From positions 20,260-84,259 of the forward strand of contig NZ_JNWZ01000059.1 of assembly GCF_000716545.1 (NCBI RefSeq): a stretch of 64,000 nt of DNA, read 5' to 3'. The position numbers and the translations under genes are program-made. Under the pieces are notes generated by a model, which had not been told where the DNA came from, searched no databases, and saw only the letters and a program-made list of their open reading frames with translations. The DNA is from Kitasatospora phosalacinea. Lineage in GTDB: Bacteria; Actinomycetota; Actinomycetes; Streptomycetales; Streptomycetaceae. Numbering within the stretch: position 1 is the first letter of the stretch; the number at the start of each line of letters is the position of its first letter. Positions 28,915 through 35,840 of this stretch are shown here, one piece after another.

Positions 28915-29609
28915 GCGGCCGCCCGGGGATCGACCTCCCCGACCACCGCGGTCGCACCGGCCTGGACCGCGCCGGCCGCGACCTGCTCCGCAACCCGGAC
29001 GTGCGGGTGCGCGAGGTCGAACTCACCTCGCAGGGCTGGCACGTGCTGCGCCGCACCACCTTCGACTACCGCCGCCGGGACGGCCGGTGGACCACCCAGC
29101 GGCGCGAGACCTACGACCGGGGCGACGGTGCCGCGGTCCTGCCGTACGACACCGCGCGCGGCACCGTCCTGCTGACCCGCCAGTTCCGCTACCCCGCCTA
29201 CGTCAACGGGCACCCCGACGGGATGCTGATCGAGGTGGCGGCCGGGCTGATCGACGCGTCCGACCCGACCGGTCCGGACGGGCCCGCCGGCGCGGTGCGC
29301 CGCGAGGGCATGGAGGAACTGGGCGTGGAACTCGGCCCGTTGACGCACGTGCTGGACGCGTACATGAGCCCCGGCTCGGTCACCGAGCGGCTGCACTGCT
29401 ACGCGGCGCCCTACCGGCGGGACGGCCTGACCGGGCGCGGCGGCGGCCTGGAGGAGGACGGCGAGGACATCGAGGTGCTCGAACTGCCCTTCGCCGAGGC
29501 GCTGGCGATGACCCGGGACGGCCGGATCGCCGACGGCAAGACCGTCCTCCTGCTCCAGTGGGCCGTGCTGGACGGCCCGTTCGCCGGGCGGCCGGCGGCC
29601 CGCCGGTAG
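28911..29609 (+). CDS. Nudix hydrolase (NudK/ADP-sugar pyrophosphatase-like)
   Basis: A 232-residue protein with an N-terminal beta-domain (REVELTSQGWHVLRRTTFDYRR) and a catalytic Nudix fold. The region RGTVLLTRQFRYPAYVNGHP followed by EVAAGLIDASDP resembles GDP-mannose/ADP-ribose pyrophosphatases (NudK/NudF). The Nudix box is present as REGMEELG near residues 130-137, with Gly where a bulky residue is usual. It likely cleaves a nucleoside diphosphate-sugar. GTG 28911 overlaps the upstream stop with GGAGGAGG in front. Control by the adjacent DeoR protein is inferred. Confidence 0.85.
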   Translation: MSGRPGIDLPDHRGRTGLDRAGRDLLRNPDVRVREVELTSQGWHVLRRTTFDYRRRDGRWTTQRRETYDRGDGAAVLPYDTARGTVLLTRQFRYPAYVNGHPDGMLIEVAAGLIDASDPTGPDGPAGAVRREGMEELGVELGPLTHVLDAYMSPGSVTERLHCYAAPYRRDGLTGRGGGLEEDGEDIEVLELPFAEALAMTRDGRIADGKTVLLLQWAVLDGPFAGRPAARR

Positions 29610-29661
29610 CGGGCGCGGCGGCCGGCCCGGGCCGGGGCCGACCGCCGCCGCCTCGCGCGAG

Positions 29662-29680
29662 AACGTGCAGAAACGTGCAG
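29662..29680. promoter_or_regulatory. Second DeoR-type direct repeat at unit end
   Basis: AACGTGCAGAAACGTGCAG contains ACGTG-CAGAA-ACGTG, the same spacing and core as the 28705-28722 site (ACATG-CAGAA-ACATG). It lies between the convergent Nudix and GNAT stops. Confidence 0.4.
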
Positions 29681-29687
29681 GCGGTGT

Positions 29688-30248
29688 TCAGAGCTCGGTG
29701 GGGCCGCCGTGCCGGGCGAAGAACTCCTCGGCGAACATCGCGAACAGCGCCACGTCCCGGTGCTCGCCCGCGACGAAGAAGTGCCGGTGCAGGCGGCCCT
29801 CCTCGGTGAAGCCGAGCCGCCGCTGGAGGGCCAGCGAGGGCGCGTTGTGGGCGAACACCCGGGCGGTGGCCTTGTGGTGGCGGCGCTCCTCGAACTGGTG
29901 GCGCAGCACCAGCCGGACCGCCTCGGCCGCGTAGCCGCGGCGGCGGTGCTCGGCGCCGACGGTGATGCCGTACTCGAACAGGCCGCTGCGGTCGTCGGCC
30001 CGGTGCACGCCGATCACACCGACGGCCGCGCCGTCGGCGAGGGACTCGATGACCAGCTGGTAGGTGCCGGCGGTCGGGTCCGCGGCGGCCTTCTGCCGGG
30101 CGAAGGCCGTCCAGCCCTCGGCGGAGCGCGGCGGGTCGAGCGCGTCGCCGAGCCGTTCCTCCTGCGCGGAGAGCCCGGCGAGCAGCGGCCCGTCCTCCGG
30201 TTCGACCGCCCGCAGGCGCACCCGTTCACCCGTCCAGTAGCTCGTCAT
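29688..30248 (-). CDS. GNAT family N-acetyltransferase (RimJ-like)
   Basis: A 186-residue acetyltransferase of the RimJ/RimL subgroup: RVRLRAVEPEDGPLLAGL at the N-terminus, the strand GLFEYGITVGAEHRRRGYAAEAVRL with the acetyl-CoA-binding R-R-x-G-Y/A motif, and HNAPSLALQRRLGFTEEGRLH at the end. The substrate is unknown; relatives acetylate ribosomal N-termini or small amines. It is a single gene, convergent with the Nudix gene. Confidence 0.85.
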   Translation of the reverse strand: MTSYWTGERVRLRAVEPEDGPLLAGLSAQEERLGDALDPPRSAEGWTAFARQKAAADPTAGTYQLVIESLADGAAVGVIGVHRADDRSGLFEYGITVGAEHRRRGYAAEAVRLVLRHQFEERRHHKATARVFAHNAPSLALQRRLGFTEEGRLHRHFFVAGEHRDVALFAMFAEEFFARHGGPTEL

Positions 30249-30329
30249 CCGATCTTCGTACCACGGTCGGCGCGGCCCGGTCCCGGGGTTTTCGCCCCGC
30301 CCGGCCGGTGCCGGGGCCGGGGTCGGCCG

Positions 30330-30824
30330 TCAGCCGCTCCAGGCCCCGTCCGGGACGGCGGGGAAGCGGGCCGCGACGGCCGTGCCGCCCGGAGTGCCGC
30401 CGAGCAGGCGGCGCAGCAGGCCGGCCAGGGCGCGGGCCTCGTACTCGTCCAGGCGGCCGTCCGACAGGTCGAGCGACGGGCCTGCGGCGTCGGTGAGTTC
30501 GGCGAGCTTGGCGAGGCCGCCGGGGGTGATGGCGAGCAGCACGGTGCGGCGGTCGGTGGAGCCGGGGGTGCGGGCCACCAGGCCGGCCTTGACCAGGGAG
30601 TCCACCAGCCGGCTGGGGCTGCCCGCCTCGCAGACCAGGCGGCGGCCGACCTCGGCGAGGGTGAGGCGCTCCCCGCCGGAGAGCACCTCCAGCACCTCGC
30701 TCTGCGCGGGGGTGACGCCGGACCTCCTGAACGCCCGGCCCAGCCGGCGGCCGCCCTCCCGCTGGGCGGCGAGCACCAGCAGGCGGATCTCGTTCAGCGT
30801 CCGGGCGTGTTCGGCCGTCTGCAC
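30330..30824 (-). CDS. MarR family transcriptional regulator
   Basis: A 164-residue winged-helix protein. The DNA-binding part is TPAQSEVLEVLSGGERLTLAEVGRRLVCEAGSPSRLVDSLVKAGLV with wing RTPGSTDRRTVLLAITPGG. It has no adjacent divergent partner; it lies between a GNAT gene and a glutamine-synthetase-like gene on the same strand, so its target is not evident. The start is GTG at 30824. Confidence 0.8.
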   Translation of the reverse strand: MQTAEHARTLNEIRLLVLAAQREGGRRLGRAFRRSGVTPAQSEVLEVLSGGERLTLAEVGRRLVCEAGSPSRLVDSLVKAGLVARTPGSTDRRTVLLAITPGGLAKLAELTDAAGPSLDLSDGRLDEYEARALAGLLRRLLGGTPGGTAVAARFPAVPDGAWSG

Positions 30825-31020
30825 CGGCTCGGGTCCTCTCCTCGGTCGACGCGCGGGGCCGGGGCCGGCTCCCCCTCGGCTCCTCCGCCGCGTTCGGTGA
30901 CGTGGCGTCGTTGTCCGGCCGACGGCCTGGAGCGTACGCGACCCAATCGACGCGGCACACCCCTCCGCTCACCCGCTCGGCCCAACCGCCCGGCCCGGCC
31001 CCCGCCCCGCCCGCCGCCCC

Positions 31021-32331
31021 TCAGTACCGGTAGCGGACGGCCGCGGCAACCTCCTCGGGGCCGAGGCCGGCGAAGCGCTCGGCCTCGGCCTCCCGGACGT
31101 CGAGGACGGCCCGCCAGAGCGGTTCGCCCATCGCGGCGCGCAGCACCTCGGACTTGCGCAGCGCGTCGACGGCTTGGTCGAGGGTGGCGGGGAGGCGTTC
31201 GGCCGCGCCCTCGGGGTCGCCGGTGGTCTCGGCGGGCAGGCGGAGGGCGCCGCCGAGGCCGGCGAGCCCGGCGGCGAGGACGCCGCCGACGGCGAGGTAG
31301 GGGTTGGCGGCGGCGTCGAAGCACTTGATCTCGGCGTTGGCCTGCTCGGGCGCGGAGCCGGTGATCAGGCGGAGCGCGGCCTCCCGGTTCTCCAGGCCCC
31401 AGCAGCGGTAGGGGCCGGACCAGCGTCCGGGGGCCAGCCGCAGGTAGCTGGCGACGGACGGGGCTCCGAGGGCGAGCAGCGCGGGGAGTTCGGCGAGGAC
31501 GCCGGCCAGGAACGCCTCGGCTTCACGGGTGAGCCCGTGCGGCCCGGTGCCGCCGTGGCCGAGGTTGCGGCCGTCGCGCCACAGGCTGAGGTGCAGGTGG
31601 CCGCCGTTGCCGACACCGCCGGGGTCGGTGACGGGGGCGAAGCTGGCGCGCAGTCCGTGCCGCAGCGAGACGGCCTGGACGGTGTGCCGCACCAGCAGGG
31701 CGGTGTCGGCGGCCTCGACGGGGCCGGTGGGGGCGACGGAGAGCTCGTACTGGCCCTCGGTGTACTCGGGGTGCAGTTGGAGGACGGTGAGTTCCTGTTC
31801 CCGCAGGGCGCGCAGCAGGTCGCGCAGGTAGTCGCTGTTGCCGATCAGGCGGCGCATGCCGTACGCGGGGCCGCTCCCGCCGCCGTCGACGATCCACTCG
31901 ACCTCGATGCCGGCCCGGACGACCAGCCCGAGGTCGGCGAGCGCGTCGGCGGTGCGGCGGGCGAAGTGGCGCTGACAGCCGGGGTGGGGTTCGCCCTGCT
32001 GGGTCCACCGGTCGCCGGGGGCCCAGGCCCAGCCGGGCTGGGCGGCGAGGCGGTGCAGGCCGGCCAGGTCGGGGACCAGGCGCAGGTCGCCCGCCGGGCC
32101 GCCGGAGGGGGCGAGCGAGTCGTCGACCAGGAAGGCGTCGAAGCAGGGGGCGGCGCCGACACCCCAGCGGGCGGCGGATTCGAGGCCGCGGACGGGTACT
32201 GTCTTGACCCGGGTGACGCCGGCGTTGTCGACCCAGCTGACGATCACTCCGTCGACCCCCTCGGCCTCGATCCGGGTGGCGGCCACCCGGGCCTCGGCGG
32301 CGCGCTCGGCGCGTGGCTTGGCGGTGCTCAT
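31021..32331 (-). CDS. Glutamine synthetase family protein (GlnA4-like)
   Basis: A 436-residue member of the glutamine synthetase superfamily. An N-terminal beta-grasp domain (DGVIVSWVDNAGVTRVKTVPV) is followed by the catalytic domain with EVEWIVDGG, LHPEYTEGQYELSVAP, GNGGHLHLSLW and ENREAALRLITG, which carry the metal and ATP ligands. Streptomycete paralogues of this type are gamma-glutamyl-polyamine or -ethanolamine ligases rather than true glutamine synthetases; which applies here cannot be decided by eye. A CRP-like palindrome lies 87 bases upstream. Confidence 0.8.
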   Translation of the reverse strand: MSTAKPRAERAAEARVAATRIEAEGVDGVIVSWVDNAGVTRVKTVPVRGLESAARWGVGAAPCFDAFLVDDSLAPSGGPAGDLRLVPDLAGLHRLAAQPGWAWAPGDRWTQQGEPHPGCQRHFARRTADALADLGLVVRAGIEVEWIVDGGGSGPAYGMRRLIGNSDYLRDLLRALREQELTVLQLHPEYTEGQYELSVAPTGPVEAADTALLVRHTVQAVSLRHGLRASFAPVTDPGGVGNGGHLHLSLWRDGRNLGHGGTGPHGLTREAEAFLAGVLAELPALLALGAPSVASYLRLAPGRWSGPYRCWGLENREAALRLITGSAPEQANAEIKCFDAAANPYLAVGGVLAAGLAGLGGALRLPAETTGDPEGAAERLPATLDQAVDALRKSEVLRAAMGEPLWRAVLDVREAEAERFAGLGPEEVAAAVRYRY

Positions 32332-32417
32332 GGGCCCATCCTGGCCAGGGCTGCCGGACCGGCCGGGAGGAACGCGCCGGGGGCTCACTCGTCCGTGCGC
32401 AAGCGGGCGCACCGTCG

Positions 32418-32435
32418 ATGTGACGCAGGTCACAT
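32418..32435. promoter_or_regulatory. CRP-like palindrome ahead of GS-like gene
   Basis: ATGTGACGCAGGTCACAT, an 18-base sequence with seven-base perfect arms, fits TGTGA-N6-TCACA. It lies between the GS-like and TetR genes. Confidence 0.5.
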
Positions 32436-32463
32436 GAAATGACGAAATTTCCGGGGACCAGTT

Positions 32464-32497
32464 CCCCGTTTAGACATCTGTCCGCAACGAAACGGGG
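32464..32497. promoter_or_regulatory. Putative TetR operator, nested palindromes
   Basis: Outer arms CCCCGTTT (32464-32471) and AAACGGGG (32490-32497) enclose GACA-TC-TGTC (32473-32482). They lie upstream of the TetR gene starting at 32542. Confidence 0.55.
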
Positions 32498-32541
32498 AGA
32501 TGATCCCCACTACCGGCCCCACCGCTCGAAAGGAGCGCACC

Positions 32542-33183
32542 ATGACCGTCGTCACCACCGCCGCTCCCGTCCGGCGCGCGGACGCGGCCCGCAACCGGGC
32601 CCGCATCGTGGCCGCGGCCCGGGAAGCCTTCGTCGAGCACGGGGCGATGGCCTCGCTGGACGAGATCGCCCGTCGGGCCGGGGTGGGGAACGCCACGCTG
32701 TACCGGAACTTCGCCGACCGCCAGACCCTGATCCAGCAGGTCTCCATCGCCGTGATGGAGCGGATCGTGGCGCACGCGCACGCGGCCGCCGCGGAGGAGC
32801 CCGACTCCTTCGCCGCGTTCAGCCGCTTCGTGCACGCCGCGGCCGAGGAGCGGATCGGCGCGCTCTGCCCGCTGCTCTCCGACACCGTCGACCTCGTAGT
32901 ACCCGAACTCGCCGAAGCGCGCGCCGAGATGAAGCAGGTCACCGAGGACCTGATCGCCCGCGCCCAGGCCGACGGCCTGCTCCGCACCGACGTCGGAGCC
33001 GGCGACATCGTGGTCGCCATGGCCCAGCTCACCCGACCGCTCCCCGGCTTCGGCTGCCTCGACCTGGACCCGCACGTCCGGCGTCACCTGCAGTTGCTCC
33101 TGGACGGCCTGCGGGCTCCCGCGCCGTCCGTGCTGCCCGGCCGTGCCGCGACCCTGGAGGACCTCACGCCCCGCGCCGCCTGA
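32542..33183 (+). CDS. TetR family regulator of the adjacent exporter
   Basis: A 213-residue TetR-type repressor. Helix-turn-helix: ARIVAAAREAFVEHGAMASLDEIARRAGVGNATLYRNFADRQTLIQQV. The C-terminal domain (SAVL-type, helical) has ALCPLLSDTVDLVVPELAEARAEM. It precedes an EmrB/QacA-type exporter in the same direction with a 120-base gap, the classical drug-responsive arrangement. AAAGGAG precedes the ATG at 32542 by a few bases. Autoregulation through the nested palindromes upstream is inferred. Confidence 0.88.
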   Translation: MTVVTTAAPVRRADAARNRARIVAAAREAFVEHGAMASLDEIARRAGVGNATLYRNFADRQTLIQQVSIAVMERIVAHAHAAAAEEPDSFAAFSRFVHAAAEERIGALCPLLSDTVDLVVPELAEARAEMKQVTEDLIARAQADGLLRTDVGAGDIVVAMAQLTRPLPGFGCLDLDPHVRRHLQLLLDGLRAPAPSVLPGRAATLEDLTPRAA

Positions 33184-33303
33184 CACCGCAACGGCACCCG
33201 GGGCGCCCGACTCCGCCCCTCACGACTTCCCGCAGGACGCCCGTCCACCGGGCGCGGTCCCGCACGCATCCGTACGCTCTCTCGCACACAAGTGGGTACC
33301 TCC

Positions 33304-34791
33304 ATGTCTGACACCCTCCAGCCGGACCCGCGCCGGTGGAAGGCGCTCGTCTTCATCGCACTCGCGCAGCTGATGGTCGTCCTCGACGCGACCGTGGTGA
33401 ACATCGCGCTCCCGCACGCCAAGGAAGACCTCGGCTTCGCCGACAGCACCACCCAGTGGGTGATCACCGCCTACGCCCTGGCCTTCGGCAGCCTGCTGCT
33501 GTTCGGCGGCCGGGTCGCCGACCTGTGGGGCCGCCGCCGGACCTTCATGGTCGGCCTGGTCGGCTTCGCCGCGGCCTCCGCGCTGGGCGGCGCCGCCGCC
33601 AACACCGCGATGCTGCTCGGCGCCCGCGCCCTGCAGGGCGTGTTCGGCGCGCTGCTGGCGCCCGCCGCGCTGTCGCTGCTGGCCGTGATGTTCACCGACG
33701 GCAAGGAGCGCGCCAAGGCGTTCGGCATCTACGGCGCCGTCGCCGGCGGTGGCGGTGCGATCGGCCTGATCCTGGGCGGCGCCCTCACCGAGTACCTGAA
33801 CTGGCGCTGGACCTTCTACGTCAACATCCCGTTCGCCGCGGTCGCCATCGCCGGCGCGCTGCTGATCATCCGCGAGCCCGCCGTCGGCCTGAACCGCAAC
33901 CGCCTGGACGTCCCGGGCGTGCTGCTGGTCACCACCGGCCTGGTCTCCCTGGTGTACGGCTTCACCCGGGCCGAGCAGAAGGGCTGGGGCGACACCAGCA
34001 CCATCGGCCTGTTCGTCGCCGCCGCCGTGCTGCTCGCCACGTTCGCGGTCGTCGAGAACCGGGTCAAGGCCCCGCTGCTGCCGCTGCGCGTGGTCACCGA
34101 CCGCAACCGCGGCGGTGTCTACCTCTCGCTCGGCATGGCCGTGATCGGCATGTTCGGCCTGTTCCTGTTCCTCACCCTGTACATGCAGAACGTGCTCGGC
34201 TACAAGCCGCTGGTCAACGGCTTCGCCTTCCTCCCGATGGTGGCCGGCATGATCACCGGCTCCACCCAGATCGGCGCCCGCCTGATGACCCGGGTCCCGG
34301 CCCGGTACCTGATGGCGCCCGGTTTCGTGGTCGCCTCGCTCGGCCTGCTGATCCTGACCCAGATCGAGGTCAACACCTCGTACTGGCAGATCCTCCCGGG
34401 CCTGGTCCTGATGGGCCTCGGCATGGGCACCGCGTTCATGCCCGCGATGAGCCTGGCCACCTACGGCGTCCAGCCGCGGGACGCCGGTGTCGCCTCCGCG
34501 ATGGTCAACACCTCGCAGCAGGTCGGCGGCGCGATCGGCACCGCGCTGCTGAGCACCGTCGCCCACAGCGCGGGCACCTCGTGGGCCAAGACCCACGCGG
34601 CCACCGCCACCGACCCGAAGCTGTTCCAGCTCCAGGCCGCGGTGCACTCCTACTCCATCGCGATCTGGGCGGCCTTCGGCATCCTGCTGCTGGCGGGCCT
34701 GACCGCGGGCGTCCTGATCAACGCCGGCAAGCCGGAGCACCACACCGAGGGCGTCGAGGCCGAGGACGCCGTCCCGGTCATGGTGCACTGA
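33304..34791 (+). CDS. MFS drug exporter, DHA2 (EmrB/QacA) family
   Basis: A 495-residue, 14-helix proton antiporter. Family motifs are LDATVVNIALP in helix 1 (motif D1), GGRVADLWGRRR between helices 2 and 3 (motif A) and GGGGAIGLILGGALTEYLNWRW in helix 5 (motif C). It probably exports hydrophobic or cationic compounds. It is controlled, by inference, by the TetR gene just upstream. ATG 33304 gives a normal MSDTLQPDPRRWKAL start; a strong terminator follows the stop. Confidence 0.92.
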   Translation: MSDTLQPDPRRWKALVFIALAQLMVVLDATVVNIALPHAKEDLGFADSTTQWVITAYALAFGSLLLFGGRVADLWGRRRTFMVGLVGFAAASALGGAAANTAMLLGARALQGVFGALLAPAALSLLAVMFTDGKERAKAFGIYGAVAGGGGAIGLILGGALTEYLNWRWTFYVNIPFAAVAIAGALLIIREPAVGLNRNRLDVPGVLLVTTGLVSLVYGFTRAEQKGWGDTSTIGLFVAAAVLLATFAVVENRVKAPLLPLRVVTDRNRGGVYLSLGMAVIGMFGLFLFLTLYMQNVLGYKPLVNGFAFLPMVAGMITGSTQIGARLMTRVPARYLMAPGFVVASLGLLILTQIEVNTSYWQILPGLVLMGLGMGTAFMPAMSLATYGVQPRDAGVASAMVNTSQQVGGAIGTALLSTVAHSAGTSWAKTHAATATDPKLFQLQAAVHSYSIAIWAAFGILLLAGLTAGVLINAGKPEHHTEGVEAEDAVPVMVH

Positions 34792-34811
34792 CGCACTGAA
34801 CGCACCACGAA

Positions 34812-34850
34812 CGAACGGCCCGCCCGGAGACCCTCCGGGCGGGCCGTTCG
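34812..34850 (+). terminator. Strong terminator after the MFS gene
   Basis: Perfect 18-bp stem CGAACGGCCCGCCCGGAG / CTCCGGGCGGGCCGTTCG with a three-base loop ACC. It also ends next to the convergent Uma2 stop, so it may act in both directions. Confidence 0.85.
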
Positions 34851-34855
34851 GCGTG

Positions 34856-35437
34856 TCAGCGCGCGTAGCGCTTGAGCTCCTCGGTGTCGAGGGTGACACC
34901 GATCGGGTCGGGGAGGACGACCTCGTGACCGTAGGCCAGCGTCGCGATGCTCTCGTAGCGCCCGTCGTTCGGCTCGCTGTGGACCGTCACCGCGCCCGCG
35001 TCACGGTCGATCAGCAGGTACACCGGAATACCGGCCTCGGCGTACGCCACGGGCTTCTCGATCCGGTCGCGCTGACGGGTGTCGGAGTCGTAGGACGTCA
35101 CCTCCACCACCATCAGCACCGGCTCGGGGTCGGCCCACTCACCCTGCCCGGCGAATGCCCCGTCCCTGGCGAGCGCGCCGTCCGGCTTCGCGTGCCCGCC
35201 CCGGTAGCGATCGACTCGCAGCCCCTGCTCCGCGTACAACCACAGGTCCGGGCGGTGCTGCATGCAGCGCTTCGAAACCCAGCGGATGATCTCCCCGTGG
35301 TCGCCGTCGGGCACCGGCTTGACTCCGATCCTGCCGTTGATGAACTCGAGCACCACGTCCTCCCGTTCGGCCGCCATGGCGATCCCCCTGAACTGGTCGA
35401 GTTCCATCTGCGGGCGCTCAGTCGTCATGACAGCCAT
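34856..35437 (-). CDS. Uma2 family endonuclease-like protein
   Basis: A 193-residue DUF820/Uma2 protein with a PD-(D/E)XK nuclease fold: VLEFINGRIGVKPVPDGDHGEII, the KPDGALARD segment with the D of the active-site region, PVLMVVEVTSYDSDTRQRDRIEKPVAYAEAGIPVYLLIDRDAG (the E-V-T-S and downstream K). Streptomycete genomes carry many paralogues of unknown function. GGAGG lies five bases before the ATG at 35437. Confidence 0.85.
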   Translation of the reverse strand: MAVMTTERPQMELDQFRGIAMAAEREDVVLEFINGRIGVKPVPDGDHGEIIRWVSKRCMQHRPDLWLYAEQGLRVDRYRGGHAKPDGALARDGAFAGQGEWADPEPVLMVVEVTSYDSDTRQRDRIEKPVAYAEAGIPVYLLIDRDAGAVTVHSEPNDGRYESIATLAYGHEVVLPDPIGVTLDTEELKRYAR

Positions 35438-35840
35438 GGTGTCCTCCTTCGGCAGCTGCGGCCACAGTATGGGTCCGCCGACGGACCGCCGTGCCGCGTT
35501 CCCCCCCTTCCTACCCGCCGGTAGCTGGGCTACAGTGTCGGCACGCGTCAGCGCCGGGCTTCGGGAGCCGCACCGGCAGGCCGCGTTCTCTTCTCCTGTG
35601 TGCGCGTCGGCGTCGCTTCATGACCTGGTCGGAGCGCCTGAGCACCACGGCACAGCCCCCCGACGGAACCGGAGCGGACCGGTCCGTACGGCGGGGCGCC
35701 GCTGTTCTTCTTCCGTTCCCGTTTCTCCCGTGCCGTCGGCACACCCTCCCCCGTCACACCCTCCGTCCGGGTTCGCGCTGTCGCGCGGCCGGGCGGTGGC
35801 GGGGGCCGCGGCACGGGCCCATGACTAAGGAGTCAGGACA
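35438..35840. other. 403-base gap, leader of the 3-hydroxyacyl-CoA dehydrogenase
   Basis: No supported gene. A TACAGT at 35531-35536 could be a -10 element for the downstream plus-strand gene. Pyrimidine-rich runs near 35700 suggest an untranslated leader. I see no riboswitch signature. Confidence 0.35.

Noticed and set aside
25490..35440. Defence island
   Set aside because: Although regulator-rich, it contains no nuclease-helicase, retron, toxin or restriction gene. The Uma2 protein has a nuclease fold but its paralogues are widespread and unlinked to defence.
35548..35828. Short frames before the 3-hydroxyacyl-CoA dehydrogenase gene
   Set aside because: They are Arg/Pro/Ser-rich translations without a start site of quality; more likely an untranslated leader.
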